From Streblospio benedicti (Eukaryota > Annelida > Polychaeta > Spionida > Spionidae), in the NCBI GenBank assembly GCA_019095985.1, contig CM032665.1:43260744-43324743 (forward strand): a DNA stretch of 64,000 nt. The letters are read 5' to 3'. A model generated the notes under the pieces. The model had not been told where the DNA came from. It worked only from the letters and a program-made list of their open reading frames with translations, and did not search any database. The translations under genes and the position numbers were made by a program. Shown one piece after another: positions 1 to 10,700 of this stretch (its first letter is position 1; every line of letters starts with the position of its first letter).

Positions 1-547
1 TAACCTTGAGATTTGGCCTTTGAGCTTGGTGTACTGCAAAACAAAACTGGGTATTTTAATGGCACAGAACACAGTTCTGCGTTGTGAATTTCTTGGTCGT
101 TAATTAGTTATTTAAGTTTTCTGTATCCTCTCATAGTAGGTGTTTTTTCAGTTTAAACCCCGTAAAAGTATTGATCTTTTTAACAGCCGCCGGGCAGGTT
201 TTCCACTGCTGCGGGGCAGGCCCAGCTAGCGTCTGCTAAGGGTCTCACTATACTATGGGTTTTAACACTCAAAATGTTTGGAAAACATTGTTGGCTTCAA
301 AGCGCAATGAGCATCCCCTCCTCTCCCCCTCACACCCTACGGTGGGTGCCTGAGTAACAGGAGCGAGGGTGGGTGGGAGAACATTTTGGAATGTGGTGGG
401 AAACGTTTCTTTAAAGGATGATGTGGGAAATAAGACCAAAAAATTGGGATGTAGTATTTGTGTACCCCTTATACGCTCTGCGATGAACACTAGCCATCTA
501 CTAGGCTTGCATATATTAAACATTACACTGTATTCAACATGATTCAG

Positions 548-654
548 GTCAAGTTACACCGCCCAGCAAACAGAAAAAGGAAGCGGAGAGATTTGAAGGA
601 CGTGTTTGACGAGGCCTTTAGGAAACCATGCAGTGTTCAGGACTACAAAATACG
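548..654 (+). CDS. TGF-beta ligand, exon with furin site and first cysteine
   Basis: This is the first visible coding exon of a secreted TGF-beta superfamily ligand; earlier prodomain exons lie left of the window. It follows an AG acceptor at 546-547 and ends at a GTAAGA donor. The reading frame gives a dibasic cluster (NRKRKRR), the expected furin-type cleavage site, then a short mature N-terminus and the first knot cysteine (KPCSVQDYKIRF continues into the next exon). It starts in phase 0 and ends two bases into an Arg codon that the next exon completes. A GC-rich block at about 186-240 behind a good acceptor could be a prodomain exon, but I could not fix its donor. Confidence 0.8.
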
Positions 655-1115
655 GTAAGACCAGAGAACTGGATAGAGTAGTATTTGCCATAGGGGTGGT
701 GTGTAATGGGCTGGTGATACAAGTATTAAACTGAGTATATAGTAGATCCTCAGTATTGCGATAGTGATTGTGTTTTTTTGTTATCTTGATGTTAGGTTGA
801 CTTCTTTTTAATACTTATGAACATATATGTCGAATATTGGCCATCTCAGACATTTTTTTTATCCCTACATATTTGACGTAATGAGTTTTCCATTGTATAA
901 ACTACATAACTATTGAAGTATTGGCCATCTCATCCCAAACATTTTACTTTGGCATTTGATACTCTGAGACCAATACACCTTTGTTGACAATGAAAACAAA
1001 TACACTAGTGCAAATGTTAGGCCAAAACATACAGAATATTTAATAAGTTAAAAGTATAACACCAAATGTGTCATATATAATAGTTGTATGAATTCTACTG
1101 TACACTGTCTGGCAG

Positions 1116-1210
1116 GTTCACGGACCTGGACAAGCACTGGGCAGAGACGATCATCATGCCCAAGCACTACTGGGCCAACTACTGCAGCGGGTGTGCAGGC
1201 ACAGCGGTCA
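1116..1210 (+). CDS. TGF-beta ligand, central exon with CSGC motif
   Basis: This is the second visible exon of the ligand. The translation runs from FTDLDKHW through TIIMPKHYWANYCSG to CAGTAV. The pattern W-x-x-x-I-I-x-P-x-x-Y-x-A-N-Y-C matches finger 1 of TGF-beta family ligands. The donor is taken as GTGAGA at 1211 because only that choice gives phase 1, which the last exon needs. The family ring motif is CxGxC; here only two residues (S, G) separate the cysteines, giving CSGC. A different donor (GTCAGT at 1207) would break the frame. Confidence 0.8.
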
Positions 1211-1591
1211 GTGAGACACCATAGGGGCTTTCTTACTTTGTACCATTAGTAACTCAATTTCTGCCGCCTTTCTTGCAAAAGTTTATGTTACATACAGGCG
1301 GGGCCGTACTATGACCATGTCATTATAATATTACTATTAATGGTGCGGGTACTGCTACCATAGCTATGAATAAAGTTTTATATATTAAACAAATCTGATT
1401 TGTTCATGAATACAATACAAGCAAAATATTCATTTTATATTGTACAATATATAGCAATTATCATCAGCACTTTACTACTTAATATTGGTCAAATATGTGT
1501 GTTTTAAGTGAGTCCATGATTGTAAATTCTACTCGTAGCTTGTTCCATTACTTAGCAGACTGTATGAATAATAAACTAATAATGTTTGCAG

Positions 1592-1767
1592 ACACTCACT
1601 ATGGCAAGCTACTTATGATGGCTGCCAACGTACGGAAGGACCCTCCCCCGACGCCTTGCTGCCAGCCCACAGCCTTCAAGCCCCTGTCCATCATCTACTG
1701 GTCCAAGCAGGGCACCATCGTGAAGCAGGACATTGAGAACATGATTGTTACAGACTGTGGCTGCTGA
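1592..1767 (+). CDS. TGF-beta ligand, C-terminal exon
   Basis: This is the last coding exon. It begins after a TTTGCAG acceptor and ends at TGA 1765-1767. It encodes THYGKLLMMAANVRKD, then PPPTPCCQPTAFKPLSI, and finishes with MIVTDCGC. The CC pair, the CCxPT-x-x-x-PLS motif and the final CxC are diagnostic of the family; with the two upstream exons the mature domain has exactly seven cysteines. The end MIV-x-x-CGC and the PLSI-x-Y block recall nodal- and BMP-type ligands, but I cannot place it in a named subfamily. The ligand would act outside the cell as a dimer on type I/II serine-threonine kinase receptors. The left part of the longer open frame (from 1495) is intron. Confidence 0.88.
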
Positions 1768-1960
1768 AACCAGTAATTTCAATGTTTTTTTTTTATCAAA
1801 TATACCCCAAGAGCAAATAACCTGTTTACAAGGCTTGTAAACAGGGAACGATTGTTAACAAAGGTTGTAAACGAACTTGTAAACACTTCGTAAACAAACA
1901 TGCAACTACCCGTTTCCATGTCTGTCAACCATCCGTTAACAAATTTGTTAAGAATAAGAA
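1768..1960 (+). promoter_or_regulatory. forkhead-motif cluster in the ligand's 3' flank
   Basis: Directly after the stop codon five forkhead cores (TGTTTAC or GTAAACA) fall within 74 bases: 1823-1830 (reverse), 1836-1843, 1866-1872, 1878-1885 and 1890-1896. The first two form a perfect inverted repeat with 10-bp arms (TGTTTACAAG) around one base. GTTAAC cores occur at about 1854 and 1932. The region is probably 3' UTR. Binding is inferred from motif match only. Confidence 0.35.
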
Positions 1961-2704
1961 TATTTTATTTCAACACAAATGGTGTATTAGTATGTGAAAT
2001 ATGAAATATGCCATAGAATAGATAGATATGTACAATATATGTATGTATGTGTAAAACGTAAACTATCACAAAAGTAACAGCAGAAGCTTTACATAGGTTG
2101 TTTAAGTAATTTTGTATGATTGTTCTATGATAAAATAATTGCGAATCAACAATGTTACATACTGGAACATTTTGACTAGAAAAAGTATGTAAAAAAATAC
2201 CTACAGCATAGTTTTCAAAGTATTACACACACAGAATCTATACCATAATGCAACATAAACTTAAATATAACAAATAATTGCCAAAAGAAGATACTTTTGT
2301 ATGCACTAATAAGTTTTAAAAGGTGATATTTTTAGGAAAATTGCCCCACAAATTAATAATTTGCATAAGAAAGTGTTTACAACATATACACTTTGATAAA
2401 TATAATGGTTAATGTTTTTCTCAAAAAGGGCTATTATAACTATGTGGGTTACAACCCATAAAAAAGGCAGGGAAATGGAAAGATGATTGAAAAAAGTAGC
2501 AAGTGTATTTATGACTTCCCTACTTTGTGGTATGTGGGAATATCAAGTGTATGAATGTTTTGTATATCTTATATGAACATAATGGGTTCAATTATAACTT
2601 TCATGTACCAATGCTCATGTTTGTATACTTAACCATGTTTGTCTGCATTAGGGAGCTAGCTTCCATAGATATAAGGGTGTATGAAATGTGCTTGTATATA
2701 AAGA

Positions 2705-2737
<33 letters not shown>

Positions 2738-3709
2738 CTTATGGTATTATCAGTGCACGAATGTGGACTGTTTTCATAATGATATAATTTCAATGATCTG
2801 AGCTTCTGCTTGTATATAGGCAACTGCAAAAAAAATCCGTTTGTACCTCACTTAAATTTATTTAAATTTATAGTTGCTACAAGAAGGTTCGATCACAGTG
2901 TGATCAGTGTAATACCGCAGTCCGTCCATAGTAACTCATTACAACGCATAAGGACAACTGTCATTGCAATCAACCTAAACGGCCATTTTCTTGGTCAATT
3001 TAGATGATTTTTGTCTTTTGTTATTATCAAATGCAAATGCTATGTAATGTACTATCACATCTTTTGTCATATAATCATGCTGCATAGCTGACACAGGCTA
3101 GTCGACGCCTATTTGGTAGGTGGTAATGGTTGGTATTGGAAGGTGATAGTATCCAATTGAAAGTAGAAGGGCTATATTATTACACTATAGACATTGCAAG
3201 AGTAAGAAATTAGGTAAATTATGTAGATTTTAGCATGCTACAGTATTTAGAGGGTTTTGTGTAAAACCGTGGTAATATGATTCCGAATGACAGCATCTGA
3301 TTGGGTCGTGTGTGCTCTAGGAAATCAAGGGAGCTAGGTAATTCGTGTATTAGGGATAAAAAGCTTTCATCACAATTCCACCGAGACTGCTTGTGTATTT
3401 TTAGGTAAAGATTTAGCAAGACTATAGGTGAATTATTAAGAATAATAAATCAACCATTGACTGTGATCTATGAATATTTCTTTAACTCATCAGTGATGGG
3501 ATCATATCAAGCATGCATTAAACTTATAATTGTAGCAAGGCCTTGTTATAATTATAAGTTTAATGCATCTTAAAACCATTAGAGAACTGCCAAGTTGTGC
3601 TAGTGAAATAATTGCCGCATGACATTATACTCGGCAACTTGTATGAACATTTGTGTTTTGCCCCTGAAGATTATATTGTAAAATAATTAAATCCAATCAT
3701 CACACTATT
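1961..3709. other. AT-rich 3' flank of the TGF-beta ligand gene
   Basis: No coding exon is seen. The stretch is AT-rich, holds a (TA) run at about 2710-2737 and a long palindrome at 3513-3568, and ends at the N gap. It probably contains the 3' UTR and poly(A) site of the ligand gene, but I could not fix the site. Confidence 0.5.
3513..3568. repeat. near-perfect palindrome, 28-bp arms
   Basis: The left arm (ATGCATTAAACTTATAAT...) and right arm are reverse complements around the centre 3540/3541 (AAGG|CCTT) with no spacer and two mismatches. It could form a cruciform or be the collapsed end of an inverted repeat. Confidence 0.85.
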
Positions 3710-3809
3710 NNNNNNNNNNNNNNNNNNNNNNNNNNNNNNNNNNNNNNNNNNNNNNNNNNNNNNNNNNNNNNNNNNNNNNNNNNNNNNNNNNNNNNNNNNN
3801 NNNNNNNNN
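3710..3809. other. assembly gap (100 N)
   Basis: Exactly 100 undetermined bases, the usual placeholder for a scaffold gap of unknown size. True distance between the two sides is unknown. Confidence 0.99.
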
Positions 3810-4420
3810 AGGACAGAGGGCTGTCTGTGATGCATTGTTGTATACACAAACGTTTAGCGTAGGTACGCACGTTTAGTACATACATGTAAGTTTGTAGTTT
3901 TACTGTTACGTTACGTATTACGTGTTTCAGTGACTTTGCATATGACAGATATTCTTTAACAATTCTTTTTTCTTGTTTTTATCATTAAAACCAATTTATT
4001 TGTTTTGAAATGTGAAATTAAACGACCACCAAGTTGTCCTGATTGTACATACATAAGTTGGAGTGTGTACGCCTTGTGGTTAAAACGCCTTTTGTGATAC
4101 GAAAATCGCGTCTTCCTTTATATATATAGATGACGAAAACATTCGTCATAACTGCCTGAGAATGACTTTAAAAACGATAATTAATATGAAACCCCAATTA
4201 TATTCTTGATTTGGGTGTGGGAGTAAAGTATAAACCAGCTAAAAACTTCATATTACTCTGCAAATTGGCAATGTTTTATGCCAAATATCAACGGCGACGA
4301 CAACAAATATGGCAACAAAGACGACAATGACTGCAACAACATCATCAACACAGTAATGTTATTTCATTTCGTTTTTAAAAGACAGTAAAAAATATGCAGA
4401 CCTTAAGGTGCTCACAGCAG

Positions 4421-4744
4421 TAAGGCCGAGACGAGTAATCGAGTACTCGATCTCGAGTCGAGTTCTGTCATTACTCGAGTTTACTTTTGGCACTCGAGTA
4501 CTCGAATGTACAATATTGTTCATTTTATACACTATCACCATTATGGTTTTAGTTCTCAATTCTTTGTTCTAAAGCAACTGGTGTCAATGCCCTATGTTAG
4601 CAGCCAAGATAAAAGGAAATATGACCCTTTGATGTAAGCACCTTGGTTGAATGAATGGTAATCAAAAGGTCGAGTACTCGAGTACGAGTCGAATTTTATA
4701 CATCGAGTACTCGAGTTCAATATTCAGTACTCGTCCCGCCCCTA
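4421..4744. mobile_element. hAT-type MITE with 8-bp target duplication
   Basis: A 324-bp element flanked on both sides by the identical 8 bases CACAGCAG (4413-4420 and 4745-4752). Its ends are inverted: TAAGGCCGAGACGAGTA at the left and TAGGGGCGGGACGAGTA read from the right, three mismatches in 17. Subterminal regions carry repeated CGAGTACTCGAG palindromes. An 8-bp duplication with these ends fits the hAT superfamily. It has no coding capacity, so it is non-autonomous. Confidence 0.85.
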
Positions 4745-4973
4745 CACAGCAGTGACCAAGATTTCAATAGTGGGCAGAATGACGTAAAATACTATAAAAA
4801 AGATAAGCCAACGGAGGACATATGAGTCAGATGTTAATCCGCACAAAAGGTTCCCCCAACACGTGGATCAAATTCAGCACAGATGACTCAGACCCTGTCA
4901 TGCACGTGATTTTGCCGATAGTTCAATTTGGTTACCATTTGAATTCATGAGCTCTGTGACATATTGTGTGTGA

Positions 4974-5152
4974 CGGTAGAACCTCTCTATTAAGACCATC
5001 CTCGGGGCTGGCCTCAAGTGGTCTCTGTAGAAAGGTGGTCTCTCTACGTTGGTGAATGCTGTTCAATTTGTGAAGGTCTGGTTTGGCGAGAAATGGTCTT
5101 ATTATAGAGGTGGTCTATGCCTAAGAGGTTTCTGATATTGGAGGTTCTGCTA
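4974..5152. mobile_element. pogo-like MITE (family M1)
   Basis: About 180 bp with inverted ends of the form CAGTAGAACCTCTC and inner GGTGGTCT / AGACCACC blocks facing each other. It belongs to the most frequent repeat of the window. The left end here reads GGTAGAACCTCTC. Confidence 0.7.
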
Positions 5153-7562
5153 TACTAATACGACACCCATCTTATCAAGTGACCTTTTGTAAAATAGAAT
5201 AAGGACATTTAAGAAAATTACATTTATAGACTTTGTACATGAATTAGAAGAAAAGTATATATATGTTATTCTTCTAATGTGATTCAAATATCAAATGCAA
5301 GAACTCAAATTACAACAATTTTATATACCTGTTTTGGGAACTAAAAGTCACGCTTTAAAATAAGTAAGACAATGTAAGAATGCCACATATGAAATACTAT
5401 TCAGAATGAAGAAATTTTAATTTAGATATTCGTGCAATGAAATTATATCACACTTCTTGTTTTTTAACCACTTTTATAATCATATAAATATAAATCTAGA
5501 ACAATTAGATTTTAATTTGAATATTCGTGCAGTGAAATTATATCACACTTCTTGTTTTTTAAACTAATTTAATAGACATATAAATATAAATCTAGAACAA
5601 ATGTCCGTATCATACATATATAATTGAATTGAAAGATTGTGAGAGTAATCAGCATTGTACGCCATACTAAAATGTCCTGCAAGTATGTGGGAAATGGTCT
5701 ATTGATTGGAAATTGTGCCCAAGACCTGGTGTAAAATATAAAGTCTCTTAATAACTAGACATGAATAACGACGATAAATAACCACATTTACATTTTTATT
5801 TTCATTATCATTTTTATTATTAAAAACACACATTTCATTTACATTCCATATCTGCAAGAAAAACATCATAACATACATCCACATGAATCATAAATAACAC
5901 GGCTATTTACAGGTACACAATAATACTAAATAACTATTTACATAAGTACAAACCATACAATGTCTATACACAGTTGTATTTTAATTCTAAACCAGTGATA
6001 TTTTTTATCCATACAATCATTTACACATATATCTAGCACACAGAGCAAGCATAGAAAAGCCTGAAATACCCTCACATTTCAGTTGGCCCATAATAATGTC
6101 ACCAGAAGTAGGAAAAATGTGCCTGTTTTGTTATTTATACAATGATAACTTACTGCCAAAGCTTAGAACCACCGTAGATTGTAACAATAAATAATATATT
6201 GAGGTACAGGACAAATTCACTAACATTATGACCGACATTTTAGCCGCAATATGCTAACTGGGAACCACATGACCAAATCTACGCATGCGCAATTGTAAAA
6301 AAAGACAGACTGATATATTTTGATTGTTTATTAAACAAGTTCATTAACTATGCATTTGATACTATATATTTTTTAAAGAATTCATTTTAACAATAGTTAA
6401 TTATTGAATTTTATACCTCTAATATTTCGATGACTATCATTCCATCTTGTTCACAGAAAGTCCTTCAATGTAGTTTACCTCCGATTAAATCACCTCGTTT
6501 CTATGAACAAGATGGTTTGATTATTAAGTTTTTAATTGCCTGGAGTCTGGGGATTTGCAGATGCTCATATTACTAGCCATTCTTAAAAAATAACACCTTA
6601 TAATTGACATTTTACAATAAGTCTGTTCCATACCGCCCATTTAAATTCATTTTGGACAGTAAACACAAAGGGAATAAGCTAACAATGAGACCATAGCCGT
6701 TGACAAAAGCCATTCCATCCCCCAAAGGCTAATTACTAATTAATACACTACATTTTAGAACATATCAGCCCATTTTCTCCGCCCAATAGTCCAGACTAGC
6801 TTCCAGGTTAGTAACTGGACCCAGTGTCAATGAAGAGGCGGGCGACACCACACAAAAATGCATGGAGTGTGTCTCTCTTTCGTACTACAACGTCTATATC
6901 GCATTCTCAACTATTTCGGGCTTATTATTTACTGAACATTGTTCTTCAACCCACAAGACCAATTATACGAACGTTGTCTGTGGGCAGTGCAACAAAAGCT
7001 TGTCGTGAACCGAGTAGGGTGTGCGCACGCACATGTATGGCGGCTCGCTGACATGTGCTCACGTACTTTTATGAAGGATTGGGAGCACGAGAAGTGGTCT
7101 TATTATAGAGGTGGTCTCTTTATAGGCGTGGTCCTACTGGGAGGTTCTACACTGGTACATTTTCCGTCAATGTGGGCAGAACTTCAGACGTGAAAAGGCA
7201 AGTGTGTGCGCAAAAATGCTCCACTTAACCAATATAACACCAGAGGGCGAAGTCCCCATCAACCAGACTGACACTAGACACTAGTTCGTCTTTGAGTGCA
7301 CCAGACTGCTATTCAATAGTTAGTCATATACTTTTTAGTTTCCTTATATTTAAATACCCATAATTCACAAAATCATACCCCGCAGTAAAATACAACTCAC
7401 GTGACTAAGAACAATAGTTAATAAACACCATACAACTCATCAACAAAAAGCATTAAACTATCTCTGTTATCAACTCGCTAAGCTGAGACATTTAGACTGT
7501 GGCTGTTTCTGAGACATACAAATGATAATCTTGACAAAGGCTCGTTCAGCCTCCATCCCTCC
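5153..7562. other. 3' region between the two convergent genes
   Basis: No coding exon is recognised. AATAAA signals for the minus-strand PAN gene occur at about 6327-6332 and near 5790-5820, so its 3' UTR may reach about 5.8-6.3 kb. A short inverted repeat (CCATCTTGTTCA near 6441; TGAACAAGATGG near 6505) and the right half of an M1 MITE (about 7092-7156) are present. Confidence 0.45.
7092..7156. mobile_element. M1 MITE fragment, right half
   Basis: GAAGTGGTCTTATTATAGAG to GGAGGTTCTACACTG matches the right half of the M1 family. The left end is not present. Confidence 0.65.
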
Positions 7563-7797
7563 TCACGGGTAGGCATCCTTGCCGTGATAGAACTTCTCCC
7601 CGCCGCCCGCGGGGAAGTCGGTGTCTGGGCGGAAGGCTGGGTTGGTGTAGGTCACGCCGCCCGCGCCCGTGCCGGGGTCGTAGCGAGTGAGCCGGCGAGC
7701 GCCCGAGGGGAAGTAAGGCGGCCGCGTGCCCGCCAGGTAGGTGACCGGGCCGGGCGAGCGGCGCGGGAAGGTGGGGTAGTCAACCACACGGGAGCAC
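7563..7797 (-). CDS. PAN gene exon 13: C-terminus of the tail
   Basis: Terminal coding exon, entered in phase 2 after CCACCAG. It encodes CSRVVDYPTFPRRSPGPVTY, then TYTNPAFRPDTDF and ends GKDAYP before TGA at 7565-7563. NPAF resembles NPxY/F adaptor-binding or endocytic motifs. It is separated from exon 12 by a 13.9-kb repeat-filled intron. Confidence 0.88.
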
Positions 7798-10700
7798 CTG
7801 GTGGAGGGAAGGGCAGGGGGTTAATGTTTGGAACTGTAGTGTGGTTTAATCATGAAGGCTGCTATAAATGAACAGATGATTATGGTGTTATGTTGTCAAT
7901 CATAGACTTGACTGTTTGTGTATGAGGATTCTGATTGGCATTAAAGCATTCTAATCTATAGCAAGTCCCTTGCAAAGGCTAAGTATGATATAGTCCTATG
8001 GACTTCAATGGCAGATCCAGGTTTTTGAAAGGGGGGGCACGTTAGGGATTCCATGGGTTTAGTACACGCAATCGATGGCAGACGTGTAAAAAAACTATGA
8101 AACTGAAGCATTTTGGTGGGAAAAGTGGGGGGTAGCGCCACCTGCGCCCCCCCCCGATTGGACTGGGAGAATGAGTCGTCTGATATCAAGTATTTCTACA
8201 TGCACCATTATGGCACAAAACCTTCTGCCATCTCAGCACAGTGATGTTAAATACTTCCGCCCTCGCCAAACAAAACAAACTATTATAGGGCAACATGTAA
8301 TGCGAGAAGATTATACCAGAAATGAGACACAGCATGCCAGACTTGCAAAAGAAGGAGGCGAAATGCAATGCTGAAACCGCTACATACTTGAGAGTGGACA
8401 CATGTCTCTGATATTGGTGAAATGAACACAAAAAGAACTAGATCAAAAGTGATCAGAGCTCAGCGGGTCGCTAGGACCACGTTGACTTACAAGCAATAAA
8501 GATGTTTTCTTTGCTATGTTTATTTTCCAATTTTAGTATTTTATCTGTAGGAAACGTGTGATTTGATGTGTCATATGAACATAGACTGTGCATCAGATAC
8601 ACATGGGGATGGTTGTATAATGTATGGCAGTGTAACAAAGTTGAAGATTGTGCCTTGTATTGTCTGGAAATAACACTTAACCATTTTTTATGTTTAACAA
8701 ACTACCAGATTATGTCACATTTGACTGTTAATTTATGTCGATGTAAATATGTGGAAAGCATCATATAATTTCTTAAGTCCTGGTTGTGACTTCTTTTTCC
8801 AGCAGTTCTGTTTTGATCCTACACAATAAAACATAAAACTAACCGACATGAACATCTTATGCAACACCTCAGTGATTTAATCTATTTGAAAACATTAAAA
8901 AAAACTTTAAAAATGAACTTCTGAAAATCACACTTAAATTTGTAAGTTCCGAAACTGAACTCGGGTAATGATCATTAGGTATGAAAAATTGCATCAAATT
9001 TTGACATCTCTGTTAAAACTATTACAGAACTTGACAAACATGACCTAAATGGTCTTCTCAAAATCATCCTTAAAATGACAAAGTGCCAAACTTGGACACA
9101 GGCGATGATCACTACGTAAGTAAACAAGTTTGGACGTTTTCTTTCGAACAGTATTAAATCTATTGTAATTAGCTCTTGCAAACAATGTAAAAATGGATCA
9201 CAAATGGTCCTGTGGACATCACACATTTATTGGCGAATAATCCGATATCAAATCACTTTGGTGTCAACTCATATCTCATTGTCGGGTAAAATTTAAACGT
9301 AATCAGTTCATCAGTAAACGCTGTATCTTGTCCAGAGACATATACACACAGGTTCATAGGTACATGTACATTACGTGCACATATATACAAACGAATCAAT
9401 CATAAGTCTTTCACTTCAATTGAAGTGACGCAAAATATGTTATACTCTATCATTGCTGTATATAATTATGAATGCTTTATTTGGACACAATACATGCGTA
9501 CATATGGCACATATATAGAGAGATATGCACGGTTATGAAGTTTGCTGATTTAACTGTTAGATAGATTAAGTTGAGTAAAAAAGTTTTGCTTCATTGAAAG
9601 TTTTTGAAAATAATAAGAAACCAACTCTGTATGTGAACTATCTCACTCATTACGTGCTTCTGCTTTGTTTTTTATTAAAAAATAAATCATATCACAACGT
9701 TCTCATGATAAGTGATGTCCATGTTCAGCTGCATTAATTTATTGAGTATTTTGAGCAGTGTTAAATCTGTTGAAAAAATAGATCAGAAATGGTTCATCGG
9801 ACATCACACATTAAAAAACAAAGTGTACAAAATCGAATCACTTTGGTGTAGTCGCATACCACATAGTTGTGTTAAGTTTGAATGCAATCAGTTCATTAAT
9901 CTGCCAATAGGTGCTGTAGCTTGCCCAGAATCAAACATGTATAGTTATGTAGGTTAGTGTATATGTACATACAAACATAAAATCGAAACAAATACAAAGA
10001 CTTTTGCTTCAATTGAAGCAACCAAAATATGTTTTTTTTAAAGTACATTGTACATTTGTAGTGTATTCATATGACACCTACACAATCATGTGCAAGATAT
10101 AAAGGGATATGTGGCCAGAAAGGTTGATGATGGGTTTGTGATTTCATAGATTAATTCCAGAAAAATAGTGTCGTTTTATTGACAATCTCAAATATACATT
10201 GGACAGTAATGTGAGACCAAATCCTCCTATGAAATACCTCACATATTACCTGCTTAAATTTTGTTTTTATTACAAAATAAATCATATCATAACGTTCTCA
10301 TGATAAATGCTCTGTCAGTGTTCCACTGCACCTATTTACTGAGTAAACAGTGTCACACAGTGTTAGGGAGTGGTCATTAACTACAGAGGGGGGGTAACGT
10401 GAAGAGAAATAGTTTTCTTGACAACTTTTTATCAAGCCCCCCTGTCGCCATGTCCGTATTTTTGTCATGCCCTCCTGGCACATTGTATGTTTTTTCAAAT
10501 GCCCCTCCTCGTCCCATTATTAATTATTCTATTGCATACTATCAGACAGAACCAGGATAAACTATCACACCATTACATCTTATGCAGGGACACCACCTCC
10601 CCAGTGATAAGGCTATAGAAGAGATGGAAGCTTTATCTAAATATATCAATAGATGACATCAAGTTGAGGGTAAAGGGGAAAAATGAAGATTTAACTGTTG

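Noticed and set aside
269-523. 84-codon minus-strand frame left of the TGF-beta exons
   Set aside because: No family resemblance, no splice support and composition like intron; probably chance.
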